64,000 bases of DNA from contig JAEMGR010000010.1 in the NCBI GenBank assembly GCA_016458225.1, positions 123,969 to 187,968 on the forward strand. Reading direction: 5' to 3'. The position numbers and the translations under genes are program-made. Under the pieces are notes generated by a model. That model made no database searches and was not told the DNA's origin. It saw nothing but the letters and a program-made list of their open reading frames with translations. Position 1 is the first letter of the stretch, and every line of letters starts with the position of its first letter. Positions 47,480 to 56,625 of this stretch are shown here, in pieces. Source of the DNA: Myxococcaceae bacterium JPH2 (GTDB lineage: Bacteria; Myxococcota; Myxococcia; Myxococcales; Myxococcaceae).

Positions 47480-48754
47480 TCATGCACCACCCGACGGACG
47501 CGACCTCCAGCTCCGCAGCGCGTCCTGGAGGCGCTCGGGGGTGTTCAGCGAGGGGTCATCGAGCACCGCCTCCACCAGGAACCGCGTCGCCTCGCCGACG
47601 ATGGGCGAGGGACCCACCCCCAGCGTGGCCATGATGTCCTTGCCCGTGAGTGCCAGGTCCTTGGCCACGAGGGGCGGCTTCGTGGCGGCGATCGCCTCCA
47701 GCCGCGCCGCGAGCTGCTCCAGCGCGGGACGCAGTTCGGGGGTTCGGGCTTCCACCCTCGCGCGCGCCACCGCCAGCAAGGCCGGGAGCTGCGGTACCCC
47801 CAGTCGAGCGAGCATCCGCCGCAGGGTGGGATCCGAGTCGCCCAGCCGAGCCTCCAGCTTCGCGTGTTCCACCAGGAGCCCGACCAGGTCCGCCGTCTTG
47901 TTGGAGAACTTGAGGCGCAGACAGAGGTCGCGCGCCTGCGGCCCGGTGGTCAAGTCCGCGAGCAGCGCCGCGACCCGCACATCCTGCTCATGCACCGCGA
48001 CCTGCGCCGCGTGCCGCGCCTGCCGGGCAGCGTCAGGATCGGCCCGCGCCAGTTCGGGAAGGAACACGCCGAGCAACCCGGTCTGCTCGAGCAGCAACAG
48101 TCCGCCCTCGGCCCGAGGCGACATGAGCAGCTTCACGAACTCCTCGCGCACGCGCTCCAGCGCCACCTTGCGGAACACATCCAACGTGGCGGGGATGGCG
48201 TCGCGCGTGGACGCGTCCAGCGTGAAGCCCAGCACGGCGGCGAAGCGCACCGCGCGCAGCGGGCGCAGCCCATCCTCGGAGAAGCGCTCCTGCGCCGAGC
48301 CCACGCAGCGAATGAGCTGCGCCTGCAAGTCCGTCTGCCCCTCGAACGGATCCACCAGCTCGCGGTCGAGCGGGTTGTAGGCCATCGCGTTGATGGTGAA
48401 GTCGCGCCGCGACAGGTCCTTCACGATGTCCCGCTCGAAGGCCACGGAGCTGGGGCGCCGGCCATCCAGGTAGTCGCCCTCCGAGCGGAAGGTGGTGACC
48501 TCCACATGGTTGCCGCCCGTCACCACCGTCACGGTGCCGTGCTGGATGCCCGTGGGAATCACCTTGCGGAACGCGGCCTGGACCTCCTGAGGCAGCGCGC
48601 TGGTGGCGACATCGAAGTCCTTGGGATGGACCTGACGGACCATGTCCCGGACGCAGCCGCCCACCAGGTAGACGGCGTGGCCCAGTTCGCGCAGGCGGGA
48701 GATGACCTCGATGACAGGTCGCGGGATGTCGGCGTTGTGGAGGTTCGCGATCAT
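47480..48754 (-). CDS. cca: tRNA nucleotidyltransferase / poly(A) polymerase family (CCA-adding)
   Basis: 424 residues. Head domain: YLVGGCVRDMV, KDFDVAT (the DxD metal pair), RRDFTINAMAYNP and RAVRFAAVLGF, the class II nucleotidyltransferase set. The C-terminal part is helical with no HD phosphohydrolase motif recognised. It adds or repairs CCA ends of tRNA, or polyadenylates RNA; class II sequences do not separate these cleanly. The one tRNA in the window already encodes CCA, which fits a repair role. It is divergent from a lipoprotein gene. Confidence 0.9.
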   Translation of the reverse strand: MIANLHNADIPRPVIEVISRLRELGHAVYLVGGCVRDMVRQVHPKDFDVATSALPQEVQAAFRKVIPTGIQHGTVTVVTGGNHVEVTTFRSEGDYLDGRRPSSVAFERDIVKDLSRRDFTINAMAYNPLDRELVDPFEGQTDLQAQLIRCVGSAQERFSEDGLRPLRAVRFAAVLGFTLDASTRDAIPATLDVFRKVALERVREEFVKLLMSPRAEGGLLLLEQTGLLGVFLPELARADPDAARQARHAAQVAVHEQDVRVAALLADLTTGPQARDLCLRLKFSNKTADLVGLLVEHAKLEARLGDSDPTLRRMLARLGVPQLPALLAVARARVEARTPELRPALEQLAARLEAIAATKPPLVAKDLALTGKDIMATLGVGPSPIVGEATRFLVEAVLDDPSLNTPERLQDALRSWRSRPSGGA

Positions 48755-48887
48755 GAAGGGGACAGCGTGAAGAGTGCGCCAACGTTGCCCGCTTCACCCT
48801 TGTTTGCCAACCGGGTCGCTCACGAGAAGCCGTGCCTGCTACACCGCGCGTGCGCCGCGAACACCGGCGCCCATCCGAGGAGGAACG

Positions 48888-49355
48888 ATGTCCCGCTCAT
48901 GGTGGTGCTGGGCCGTGCTGTGGCTGTGCGTGTCCGGATGCAAGCACACGCACGAGGAGAAGCCTCCCGAATCCCCCGTGAGCACCGCCCCTCGGGCTTG
49001 TCGCGCGCCCGATGAGTCCGGCTGCGCGCGCTGCTGCGACCCCTCTCCCGGAGGTTGCACGGTCCGAAGCTGGACAGGTGGCGCCGAGGCCGGCTCGGTT
49101 CAGCCCTGGTACAACTCCGAGGAGGCTTCGCAAGACGCCTGCCCGAGCGACTGCGCCCCGTGCGATCCCTGCTCACGTCGCGCGGAGCAAGAGCTGCGCG
49201 AGATGCCAGCCCGGCCCGAGTGCGACTGCACCCAGCCCAAGCAGATCGACGCCTGCTTCAACCCAACGTCCTGTGCCTGTCATTGCGAGCGGAAGGAGCG
49301 CCTCACGCGCGCGTGCCCCCATGTCTCGGCGACACCGGATGCACCCGCGCACTGA
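48888..49355 (+). CDS. Cys-rich lipoprotein
   Basis: 155 residues from ATG 48888, with AGGAGG 4 nt upstream. MSRSWWCWAVLWLCVSGC is a lipoprotein signal with Cys18 as lipidation site. The mature part has 16 further cysteines in about 135 residues, in clusters such as CARCCD, CAPCDPC, CDC and CACHC, suggesting several disulfides or metal sites. Family not recognised. It is followed after 49 bp by a second lipoprotein gene on the same strand. Confidence 0.75.
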   Translation: MSRSWWCWAVLWLCVSGCKHTHEEKPPESPVSTAPRACRAPDESGCARCCDPSPGGCTVRSWTGGAEAGSVQPWYNSEEASQDACPSDCAPCDPCSRRAEQELREMPARPECDCTQPKQIDACFNPTSCACHCERKERLTRACPHVSATPDAPAH

Positions 49356-49404
49356 ATCCGCCGAAGGAACTGACGGGCTCAGCGGTGTTCGCGATGATGG
49401 CGCG

Positions 49405-50400
49405 ATGACACGTCGAAGCGTTCGCCTCCTGGGACTCGCCGCGGTGCTGCTCCTCGTGGGCTGCACGCAGCGCGCCGCGCTCCGCGATGAGCCCCAGTGG
49501 ACCGATTCGGCCGCGCATCGCGTGGGGAGCGTTCGCGTCAGCGAGGGCGCGGCGCTGGAGTACCTCGACTTCGGCGGCCAGGGCGCGCACGTCGTGTTGC
49601 TCGCGGGACTGGGCAACACCGCGCACATCTTCGACGACTACGCCCCGCGCCTCACCGATGCGTTCCACGTCGTCGCCCTCACCCGGCGCGGCTTCGGAGC
49701 ATCCAGCAAGCCTCCCGCGGGCTATGACCTGCGCACCCGTGTGGAGGACCTCCGCCGCGCGCTGGATGCCCTGCACCTGGACAAGGTGTCCCTCGTCGGA
49801 CACTCGGTCGCGGGAGATGAGCTGACCGCATTCGCGGGCACGTATCCGGAGCGTGTCCACAAACTCGTGTACCTGGAGGCCGCCTATGATCACACCGCGA
49901 TCGACGCCGTGGTGAAGGACGCCCCCGCGTTCCCGCCTCCGAGCGCGCAGGACCTCGCCTCGCCCCGCGCCTTCCAGTCCTGGCAAGCGCGTCTTCAAGG
50001 CATCACCGTCCCCGAGTCCGAGGTCCGAGCGAGCAACGTCTTCGCCCCCAGCGGACAGTGGACCGAGGACATCACCCCAGGCTTCGTCTACGAGCAGCTC
50101 GCCCAGGGCAACGCGACCCCGGACTACTCACGCGTCCAAGCGCCCGTGCTCGCCTACTTCGTCGTGGAGGAGTCCGCCGACATCGTCCAGCCCTGGGTCG
50201 CCACGCTGGAGGCACCCGCTCGCGAACAGGCCCTGCGGGTGCTGACGTCACTCGCCAGACTGGGGGCTCAGGAGCGTGAGCGGCTCCAGCGCCAGTTGCC
50301 CGCGGCGAGCGTCGTGGAGCTGCGCGGGACGAACCACTACTTCTTCCTGACTCACTCCGAGGTGACATCCGAGGTCAGGGCGTTCTTGCTCGCGCCCTGA
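49405..50400 (+). CDS. Alpha/beta-hydrolase lipoprotein
   Basis: 331 residues from ATG 49405. The N-terminal hydrophobic stretch ends in LLLVGC (lipobox, Cys about 19), so the enzyme is probably membrane-anchored outside the cytoplasm. VVLLAGLGNTAHIFDDYAP, LTRRGFGASSKP and VGHSVAGDEL (nucleophile Ser) are alpha/beta-hydrolase landmarks; GTNHYFFLTHSE near the end carries the His. It may be an esterase or lipase. Its last 49 bases overlap the end of the opposite MMPL gene, so the two messages are antisense there. Confidence 0.85.
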   Translation: MTRRSVRLLGLAAVLLLVGCTQRAALRDEPQWTDSAAHRVGSVRVSEGAALEYLDFGGQGAHVVLLAGLGNTAHIFDDYAPRLTDAFHVVALTRRGFGASSKPPAGYDLRTRVEDLRRALDALHLDKVSLVGHSVAGDELTAFAGTYPERVHKLVYLEAAYDHTAIDAVVKDAPAFPPPSAQDLASPRAFQSWQARLQGITVPESEVRASNVFAPSGQWTEDITPGFVYEQLAQGNATPDYSRVQAPVLAYFVVEESADIVQPWVATLEAPAREQALRVLTSLARLGAQERERLQRQLPAASVVELRGTNHYFFLTHSEVTSEVRAFLLAP

Positions 50401-52826
50401 ACCACCGGACGCAGCCATCGCGCCGCCAGGCCCGGCAGCAGCACCAACGCCACCGCGGCGCTGATGGCGGTCCCCAGCCCCGTGGAGATTCCCAGCGCCC
50501 GCATCGCCCCGTTCTGGGCGATGGCCAGCGTGCCGAAGCCCGCGAGCGTGGTGAACGCGGCCAGCAACACCCCGAGCTGCTCGACTCCGTCCGGTTGATT
50601 CCCCGCGAGCCCCTCCAGCGCGAAGAGGCCGTAGTCCACGCCGCAGCCGAACACGAGCACGAGCCCGCCGGCCGATACGAGGTTCACCGGCAGGCCCAGC
50701 AGCGACATGAGCCCCACGGTCAACACCAGCGCCACCGCACAAGGCAGGCACGTGAGGATCGCCTGGCGCACGGAGCGGTAGACCCAGGTGAGGAACAGCA
50801 CGTTCCCGAAGATGCCGAGCACACACAGCATGGCGATCTGCCGGGGAATCTCCGCCACCGCTCGGTTGGCCAGGGCCTCGCTGTCCACCATGCGCGCGCC
50901 CGAGGGCAGGACCGCGCTCACCGCATCCAGCGAGCTTCCCGCGCGGCGCTCCAACGTCGTCGCGACCCGGCACTCCCCACCCTCGCAGCGGATGGCCCGC
51001 GACAGCAGCATTCCCAATGACGTGCCTTGGAGTTCCTCGGGGGTGATGGGCGCCACCTCGCCGCGCGACACCGTGCCCACCTCCTGCCAGAAGCGAGTGA
51101 AGGCCTCGGGGGTGAAGCCCGCCGCGACACTCGCGGCGGAGAGCTTCTGCTTCGCGGCCTCCAGGTCCATCCCGCGCAACTGCTCCGCGCGCTGCCGCTG
51201 GGTCTCCGCCGAGGGAACCAGCGCCGCCAGACTCATCGCGGACGAGAGCACCCCCGAGCGCTTCAAGGGCTCGATGGACCGCGCCACCGCGTCGTTCACC
51301 CGAAGCGCGTCCTCCAACGTTGCCCCGCTCGACACCACGAGCGAGGAACTCGACGGCTGGCGGAACAGCGCGAGCACCTCGTCATAGTCCGCCAGCGTGC
51401 GTGCGTTCTGCGAGTCGAGCTTCCGCAAGTCCCCATCGAACACGAGGCTTCGCGAGAACCAGCCCCCCAGCGCCAACAGGACAATCGTCGTCACCAGCGC
51501 CGCGCGCGGAGGCAACGCGAAGCGAAGCAGGCGCGGGGCCATCCCCGAGGGAGACGGACGCTGCGGCCCGAACCGCGCACACAGCGGAGGCACGAGCACG
51601 AAGTTGGCAACGAACGCCAGCACCAGCCCGATGGTGGAGAAGTACCCCAGCTCACGCAGCGCGGGGAACTCCGAGAGGAACAGCGCGAGGAACCCCATCG
51701 CGGTGGTGAAGAACCCCAGACACAGCCCCTGGAACACGGCCCGCGTCGTCGCGGTGTACGCGTGCGCTCGGTCTCCCGGCTCGGCGGCCGCGCTGTTGAT
51801 GAGATGCAGCGGGTAGTCCATGGCGATGCCCACCAAGGCGGACCCGAAGCCCAGCGTGAGCCCGTGCATGTGCCCTTGCAGCAACGTCATGGCCGCCACG
51901 CCGCCCACGACGCCGAACACGAGCGGCACCGACGCGAGCACCAGGAGCCGCAGCCCTCGGAAGCGCACCACGAACACGGCGAGCATCACCACCGTGGAGA
52001 GGATGAAGTTGTCGGAGATGTCATGGCGGATGGCAGCGGCGCTCTCGGCCGCGAAGCGCGGGCCGCCCACCCAGCGCAGCGTCGCGCGCCCGCCCGTCGC
52101 CTGCTTCAGCTCTCCGGAGACGCGCCCCAGCTCATCCATCAACGCCTGCGAGGCATCGACGTCGAGCGCTCGCCGCGCGGGCGTTCCCACGAGCAACAGG
52201 TGGGTGCCGTCGGATGACAGCAAGTGCCCTCGGTCCAACTGGAGGTCGCCGCCCTGCTTCGCGAGCCGCCCGAGCAGGTCCGCGTTCAACCCCAGGGGGT
52301 CCGCGAGCAACATCTGCTTGAGGCCCATCGCCTCCGGCGCGGCCAAGGACAGCTTCAGCCGCGCGAGGCTCTGGCTCAGCCGCTCGGGCGCGAGGCGCGC
52401 CTCCAATTCCTCGCGGGGGTTCTCCAGCAGGTACAGCCGCTTGGGGAGCACCAACGTGCCCAGCTTCACCAGCTCGGCTTGGGTGGGCCCCGAGTAGAGC
52501 TGGGAGAACTGGTTCGTCGCCTTCAGCCTCGCGACCAGCGCATCCCCTTGCGCGATCAGCTCGTCCCGCGAGCCACCTGGCAACGACAGGTCCAGGAGCA
52601 GTGTGTCCAGCGCCCCGAACTCGGACAGCAGCGTGGCCGCCTCGCCCGGAGAGCCCGGCCCGCCCGGCAGCAGGGCGGCGACGTTCTCGTCCAGATGGAC
52701 CCGACTGGCGACCGCTCCGGCGCCCCCCAGGACGAGCAGGCAGAGGAGAACGGTCCAGACAGGATGGGCGCGGATCCGGTCGTGCAACGCGAACAGGGGG
52801 GACAGTGCATCCATGCGGTCGCGCAT
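50352..52826 (-). CDS. MMPL/RND-family exporter
   Basis: 824 residues with the two-fold RND layout. A first membrane helix (about 20-40) and a periplasmic loop are followed by five helices (about 270-430, including FGSALVGIAMDYPLHL); then helix 7 (about 450), a second loop, and five more helices (about 660-810, including VFGCGVDYGLFAL). The GxxxDY motif appears in both halves (GIAMDYPL, GCGVDYGL), typical of MMPL-type transporters that move lipids or hopanoid-like molecules. It probably starts at 52826 with GGGAAG close by. No adaptor protein gene is adjacent. Confidence 0.88.
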   Translation of the reverse strand: MRDRMDALSPLFALHDRIRAHPVWTVLLCLLVLGGAGAVASRVHLDENVAALLPGGPGSPGEAATLLSEFGALDTLLLDLSLPGGSRDELIAQGDALVARLKATNQFSQLYSGPTQAELVKLGTLVLPKRLYLLENPREELEARLAPERLSQSLARLKLSLAAPEAMGLKQMLLADPLGLNADLLGRLAKQGGDLQLDRGHLLSSDGTHLLLVGTPARRALDVDASQALMDELGRVSGELKQATGGRATLRWVGGPRFAAESAAAIRHDISDNFILSTVVMLAVFVVRFRGLRLLVLASVPLVFGVVGGVAAMTLLQGHMHGLTLGFGSALVGIAMDYPLHLINSAAAEPGDRAHAYTATTRAVFQGLCLGFFTTAMGFLALFLSEFPALRELGYFSTIGLVLAFVANFVLVPPLCARFGPQRPSPSGMAPRLLRFALPPRAALVTTIVLLALGGWFSRSLVFDGDLRKLDSQNARTLADYDEVLALFRQPSSSSLVVSSGATLEDALRVNDAVARSIEPLKRSGVLSSAMSLAALVPSAETQRQRAEQLRGMDLEAAKQKLSAASVAAGFTPEAFTRFWQEVGTVSRGEVAPITPEELQGTSLGMLLSRAIRCEGGECRVATTLERRAGSSLDAVSAVLPSGARMVDSEALANRAVAEIPRQIAMLCVLGIFGNVLFLTWVYRSVRQAILTCLPCAVALVLTVGLMSLLGLPVNLVSAGGLVLVFGCGVDYGLFALEGLAGNQPDGVEQLGVLLAAFTTLAGFGTLAIAQNGAMRALGISTGLGTAISAAVALVLLPGLAARWLRPVVQGASKNALTSDVTSE

Positions 52827-52958
52827 GCTTCCCGGGATGGGTCATTCGCGCAACCCACTCCTGCCGGCCTGCCCGCCCGTCGCCGACCGCGCGAAGACGA
52901 TGACTGGACGCGCCCGCCATAACGGGACAGCCTGGGGAATCCCCATGGACCAGCCCGA

Positions 52959-53297
52959 ATGAGCATGCCCTCGGACCCCGATTCCCAATTCCACATCGAA
53001 GTCCTCAAGCTGTTGCTCCAGATCGTCACCAGCGATGACCGAGTCACCCGCGCGGAGATCGATCACCTCGTGGCGGCAGCCCGAGGGATGAGCGTCCCGC
53101 TCGCGGAGCTGACCGCGCTCACGCACTGCCTCCAGCACGGCTCGCCCCTGCCCGCCCCCAACCTGGGCCTCCTGCGCATGGACCCGGCGGCAGTCATCCG
53201 AGCCGCCCAGGAACTCATCACCCACGACGGCAGCGTGCACGCGGAGGAGATCGCCATGCTTCGCCAGATTCGCGAGCTGCTCGGCGTGACGAGCTGA
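52959..53297 (+). CDS. TerB-like acidic helical protein
   Basis: 112 residues, all helical. TSDDRVTRAEIDHLVAAA and THDGSVHAEEIAMLRQI are two copies of the D-G-x-V-x-x-x-E pattern found in TerB/DjlA-N domains, which bind metal ions through acidic residues. There is no signal peptide. No ter genes are nearby, so a role in tellurite resistance is not implied. A bidirectional hairpin follows. Confidence 0.65.
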   Translation: MSMPSDPDSQFHIEVLKLLLQIVTSDDRVTRAEIDHLVAAARGMSVPLAELTALTHCLQHGSPLPAPNLGLLRMDPAAVIRAAQELITHDGSVHAEEIAMLRQIRELLGVTS

Positions 53298-53319
53298 AGC
53301 CACACGATTCAAAGACAGA

Positions 53320-53347
53320 CAGGGCGCCCGATACACGCGGCGCCCTG
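53320..53347. terminator. Bidirectional terminator
   Basis: Perfect arms CAGGGCGCC and GGCGCCCTG with a 10-nt loop, followed by CCCTGATTCTCT. It lies between the converging TerB-like and giant lipoprotein genes. Confidence 0.75.
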
Positions 53348-53385
53348 CCCTGATTCTCTACCGTGTCGTGCCGCGATGCCTCACG

Positions 53386-56300
53386 TCAGTGGACGCGCCC
53401 CGGCGGGAGATTGGACGGCGGCGGGAAGCCAGGCACCGCGGGCCGGACCGACGAGTTCGAGCCCGAGAGCAGCGAAGTCCCGAAGGACGCCTTCGCCTGG
53501 ATGAGAGGGCTCGTCGTCGGCACGCCACACACGAGCCCATTCAGGTCCACCCTCCGGCGCTCCAGGTCCGCGAACGACCGCGTGACGGACGGGTCGAATC
53601 GGTCTGGAATCGGCGCGCTCCCCAAGAGGAAGGGAGACAGGGCGGAGGCCTGCCCCTCACCGCGCGGGCGCACGTGGAGGAAGACGGTGTTCGTCTCACC
53701 CGAGTGACAGCCATTGCAGGTGTTCACCGAGAGCTTGAAGCGCGCCTCGTTGGGAACCGACTGCACGGTCCACACGAAGTTGAACGGCGTCAGCGCGGAG
53801 CCGGCGAGCAGGGGCTGGTTCTCGAACAAGTCCTCCGGGAAGGTATGCGACTCCGCGAGGACCGAGGACATGTTCTGGTTGACGTAGTCCGTCAGGATGG
53901 GTGACCCGTTGAAGATCAGGTCAGGCGTGAGCGCGACGTGAGCGGGCTCCAGCCCTCCGGCCCCCAGGTGGAACTCACGAAGCTCCCAGAACGGATCCAA
54001 CGCGTTCTCGTTGGTGCGGACCTGATGGATGGCGCTTCCCAGGTACGCGCCCCGCGCGACGAACGACTGGGTGAACCGAGCCGTGAGCGCCTCGAGCTTC
54101 TCGTTGTAGCCCGGGTTCCCGACGCCAATGCGACCCAGCTCGTGCCAGTCACGCGCCCACCGCTGGATCTCATCCGCGGAGCCGCCGGGCAGGACGTACT
54201 CCAGGATGACGGTGAATGGCAGGGCGTTGCCAAAGGAGTCCGTGACACCGAACACGAAGCGCCCCTCGCCCGCGAACACCCCCTCCTTGCGCAAGTCCAT
54301 GCGATTGACGATGGCCAGGAGCCGGAACGGCGCGGTCTCGAAGTCCAGCGGGGCCCCCGGCCCACCGCTGCGGCTCTCCCACGGCGTCAGCACCATGCCG
54401 TTCATGTTGGGTCGAGCCTGGACATCCGTGAAGCCGATGAACTGCTCCGTGTTCCAGGTCTTCAGCCAGTTGCGCACCAGGTTCGACGGATCCTGTCCGC
54501 CATTCATCTGGCGCATGAGATGCCCGAAGGTCCAGACGCCATCGGTCGTGGTCCGGTCCGGGTCCTCCACCACGGACAGGTTGGTGATCATCAGCTCGGA
54601 CTGGAAGTCCACGCTGCACGTCTGAGGCGCGCATGCCACGGGAGACTCGCAGCCGTTCGCCGGATTGCCATCGCAGTCGAAGGTGCCCACTACACAGCCC
54701 AGGCCGCACGTCCCGGCGCCACACACCGCGTGAGCGGACGGAGCGCCCGCGCACACGGTGCTGCACGTTCCACAGTGCGCCTCATCCGAGAGCAGATCCA
54801 CCTCGCAGCCGTTGGCCGGATTGCCATCGCAGTCCGCGAACCCCATGTCGCAAGCCACTGGCACGGCGACACAGGGGGACCGATTGCCCGCAGCGTCTCG
54901 CGTATCCGCGAACAGGGGGCCGGCCCGCTGGCTCGCGGTCAGCGGCACCGCCACCGAACCAAACGGATCCACCTGGAACGGGCCCGCGGGAGCGAACTGC
55001 GTGGTGCACGCGGCGTTCGTGAACAACATGATTCGCGAGTCCGCCTCCGCGGACGCGCCAACGATGCCCACCGTGCCGTTCCCCTCCGCGGGAACGAAGC
55101 CGGGAGTGAACACCGGCGCGGATGGCGCGATGCCGTCATGTCGGTAGCTGATCGCCACGGCACACGTCGAGACGTTTCCCGCGGGGTCCAGGACTCGAGC
55201 AGAGAAGGTCGTCGCGGTGTTGGCGCTCACCGTGACGGCGGGCGAGAACGCGCCCGTGGTGGCATCCGCCGTGGGATTCGCCACGACGGGCGCCACACAG
55301 CCCGCGCCTTTGAAGATTTGTACGGTGCTCCCCTTCTCCGCCGTGCCGCGAAGCTGAGGCGTGAGTGTGTTGCCCGGCGACACCGGCAGGAAGCCCGTCA
55401 GCGAGGGCACCGCGGGAGTGATGTTGTCGTGCAAGTAATTGCTGACCGTGGAGCACGCGGAGACATTCCCGGCCGCATCCACGGCCTGCGCCGAGTAGCC
55501 CGTCGTCGTGTTGGCCGTGACGGTCACGGCCGCGGAGAACGCCCCCGTGGTGGCATCCGCCACGGCGCTCACCACCACGGGCGCCACACAGCCCGCGCCC
55601 TTGAAGATTTGTACGGTGCTCCCCTTCTCCGCGGTGCCGCGCACCTGGGGCGTGAGCGAGTTGCTCGGCGACACGGGCTGGAACCCCGTCATCACGGGCG
55701 TCGTCGGAGGCATGCCGTCGTGCACGTAGCTCATCGGCTGAGAGCAACCGGACACGTTGCCGGCGGGATCCGTCGCCGTGACGCTGAAAACCGTCGTCGC
55801 GTTGGCGGTCGCGGGGACAGCCGCCGAGAACAGGCTCTCCGTCGCGGCCGTGACCGAAACGGCCGGACTCCCCGAGCACGTGGCGTTGGTGTACACGCGC
55901 ACCGTCGAGCCCGTCTCCGCGTTCCCGAACAGGTTGGGGTTCGAGGTGCTGGACGGCGAGGCCGGGCTGAAGTGCAAGAGGACCGGCGTCGTAGGGGGCG
56001 TCGTGTCGGGCTGACAGCCCAACAGCTCGAGCCGGCCCATCGAGACCACCTCGATGCCCGTGCGTGCATCATTGTCATCCGTCACATTGAGACGAAACTT
56101 CGAGTAGGTCGCGTTCGCCGGCAGGGTGTACTCGCGGCGCTCGGCGCCCCCCCAGTTCACTTCGTTGGTTCGCGTATCCACCACCACCCACTGCGACCCG
56201 TTCCAGGCCTGGAGCGTCCAGTCCTTGGGCGCGCGCGTGGTGAGCGATCCATTCGAGAAGCGGATGGCGTAGCGGATGATCCGCCGGGGGCCGTCTGTCC

Positions 56301-56625
56301 ATTCATACCCAATCCAGGCGGGAGACTGGCGCAGCCCGGAGATCCACATGGAGCTGGGCGTGTCGACCGCGTCGAACGCCATCCAGGCGTCATAGGTCGA
56401 GCTGAAGACTCCCGAGCTGGTCACGATGCCGCTCGGCGACGTGGCGCTCGTCATCACCGGAATCTGGCTGGTTCCACAGGTGATGGCCTGAGTCTGGGAT
56501 GCCGGGCGCGCGCCAGGCGCCTCCGATGAAGCGCCCGCGTCTGGACTGGGCTGACACCCTGGCGCGAACAACAGGAAACAGGCGCTCGCCAAGAGCGAGC
56601 CTCCCCACGACTTCATGTATCGCAT
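53386..56625 (-). CDS. Multidomain surface lipoprotein with discoidin, Ig-like, Cys-rich and CxxCH-containing regions
   Basis: 1079 residues from ATG 56625 (GAGGGGG 7 nt upstream). Lipobox FAPGC gives Cys24. Residues about 50-205 look like an F5/8-type C (discoidin) domain (WIGYEWTDGPRRIIRYAIRF, WTLQAWNGSQW). Residues about 210-600 are four Ig-like repeats of roughly 98 residues with TPPTTPV linkers and AGNVSxC ends. Two CDGNPANGCE modules (about 600-670) follow, common in myxobacterial surface proteins. The C-terminal 400 residues have no recognised fold but contain CNGCHSGET near residue 968, a single CxxCH heme-c type motif. It is probably an adhesive or carbohydrate-binding outer-surface protein with a redox-like or enzymatic C-terminal domain. 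Confidence 0.85.
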   Translation of the reverse strand: MRYMKSWGGSLLASACFLLFAPGCQPSPDAGASSEAPGARPASQTQAITCGTSQIPVMTSATSPSGIVTSSGVFSSTYDAWMAFDAVDTPSSMWISGLRQSPAWIGYEWTDGPRRIIRYAIRFSNGSLTTRAPKDWTLQAWNGSQWVVVDTRTNEVNWGGAERREYTLPANATYSKFRLNVTDDNDARTGIEVVSMGRLELLGCQPDTTPPTTPVLLHFSPASPSSTSNPNLFGNAETGSTVRVYTNATCSGSPAVSVTAATESLFSAAVPATANATTVFSVTATDPAGNVSGCSQPMSYVHDGMPPTTPVMTGFQPVSPSNSLTPQVRGTAEKGSTVQIFKGAGCVAPVVVSAVADATTGAFSAAVTVTANTTTGYSAQAVDAAGNVSACSTVSNYLHDNITPAVPSLTGFLPVSPGNTLTPQLRGTAEKGSTVQIFKGAGCVAPVVANPTADATTGAFSPAVTVSANTATTFSARVLDPAGNVSTCAVAISYRHDGIAPSAPVFTPGFVPAEGNGTVGIVGASAEADSRIMLFTNAACTTQFAPAGPFQVDPFGSVAVPLTASQRAGPLFADTRDAAGNRSPCVAVPVACDMGFADCDGNPANGCEVDLLSDEAHCGTCSTVCAGAPSAHAVCGAGTCGLGCVVGTFDCDGNPANGCESPVACAPQTCSVDFQSELMITNLSVVEDPDRTTTDGVWTFGHLMRQMNGGQDPSNLVRNWLKTWNTEQFIGFTDVQARPNMNGMVLTPWESRSGGPGAPLDFETAPFRLLAIVNRMDLRKEGVFAGEGRFVFGVTDSFGNALPFTVILEYVLPGGSADEIQRWARDWHELGRIGVGNPGYNEKLEALTARFTQSFVARGAYLGSAIHQVRTNENALDPFWELREFHLGAGGLEPAHVALTPDLIFNGSPILTDYVNQNMSSVLAESHTFPEDLFENQPLLAGSALTPFNFVWTVQSVPNEARFKLSVNTCNGCHSGETNTVFLHVRPRGEGQASALSPFLLGSAPIPDRFDPSVTRSFADLERRRVDLNGLVCGVPTTSPLIQAKASFGTSLLSGSNSSVRPAVPGFPPPSNLPPGRVH
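55200..55880 (-). repeat. About 294-bp near-identical repeats encoding Ig-like domains
   Basis: The stretch encoding GTAEKGSTVQIFKGAGCV occurs at about 55295-55350 and again, nearly base for base, at about 55589-55644, a period of about 294 bp (98 codons). Outer copies are more diverged. This points to recent internal duplication. Confidence 0.7.

Noticed and set aside
52959-53297. Tellurite resistance operon
   Set aside because: Only a lone TerB-like domain is present; no terC, terD or terA neighbours.
55200-55880. CRISPR-like or mobile repeats
   Set aside because: The repeats are in frame inside one protein and encode Ig-like domains. There are no spacers and no cas genes. No CRISPR array exists in the window.
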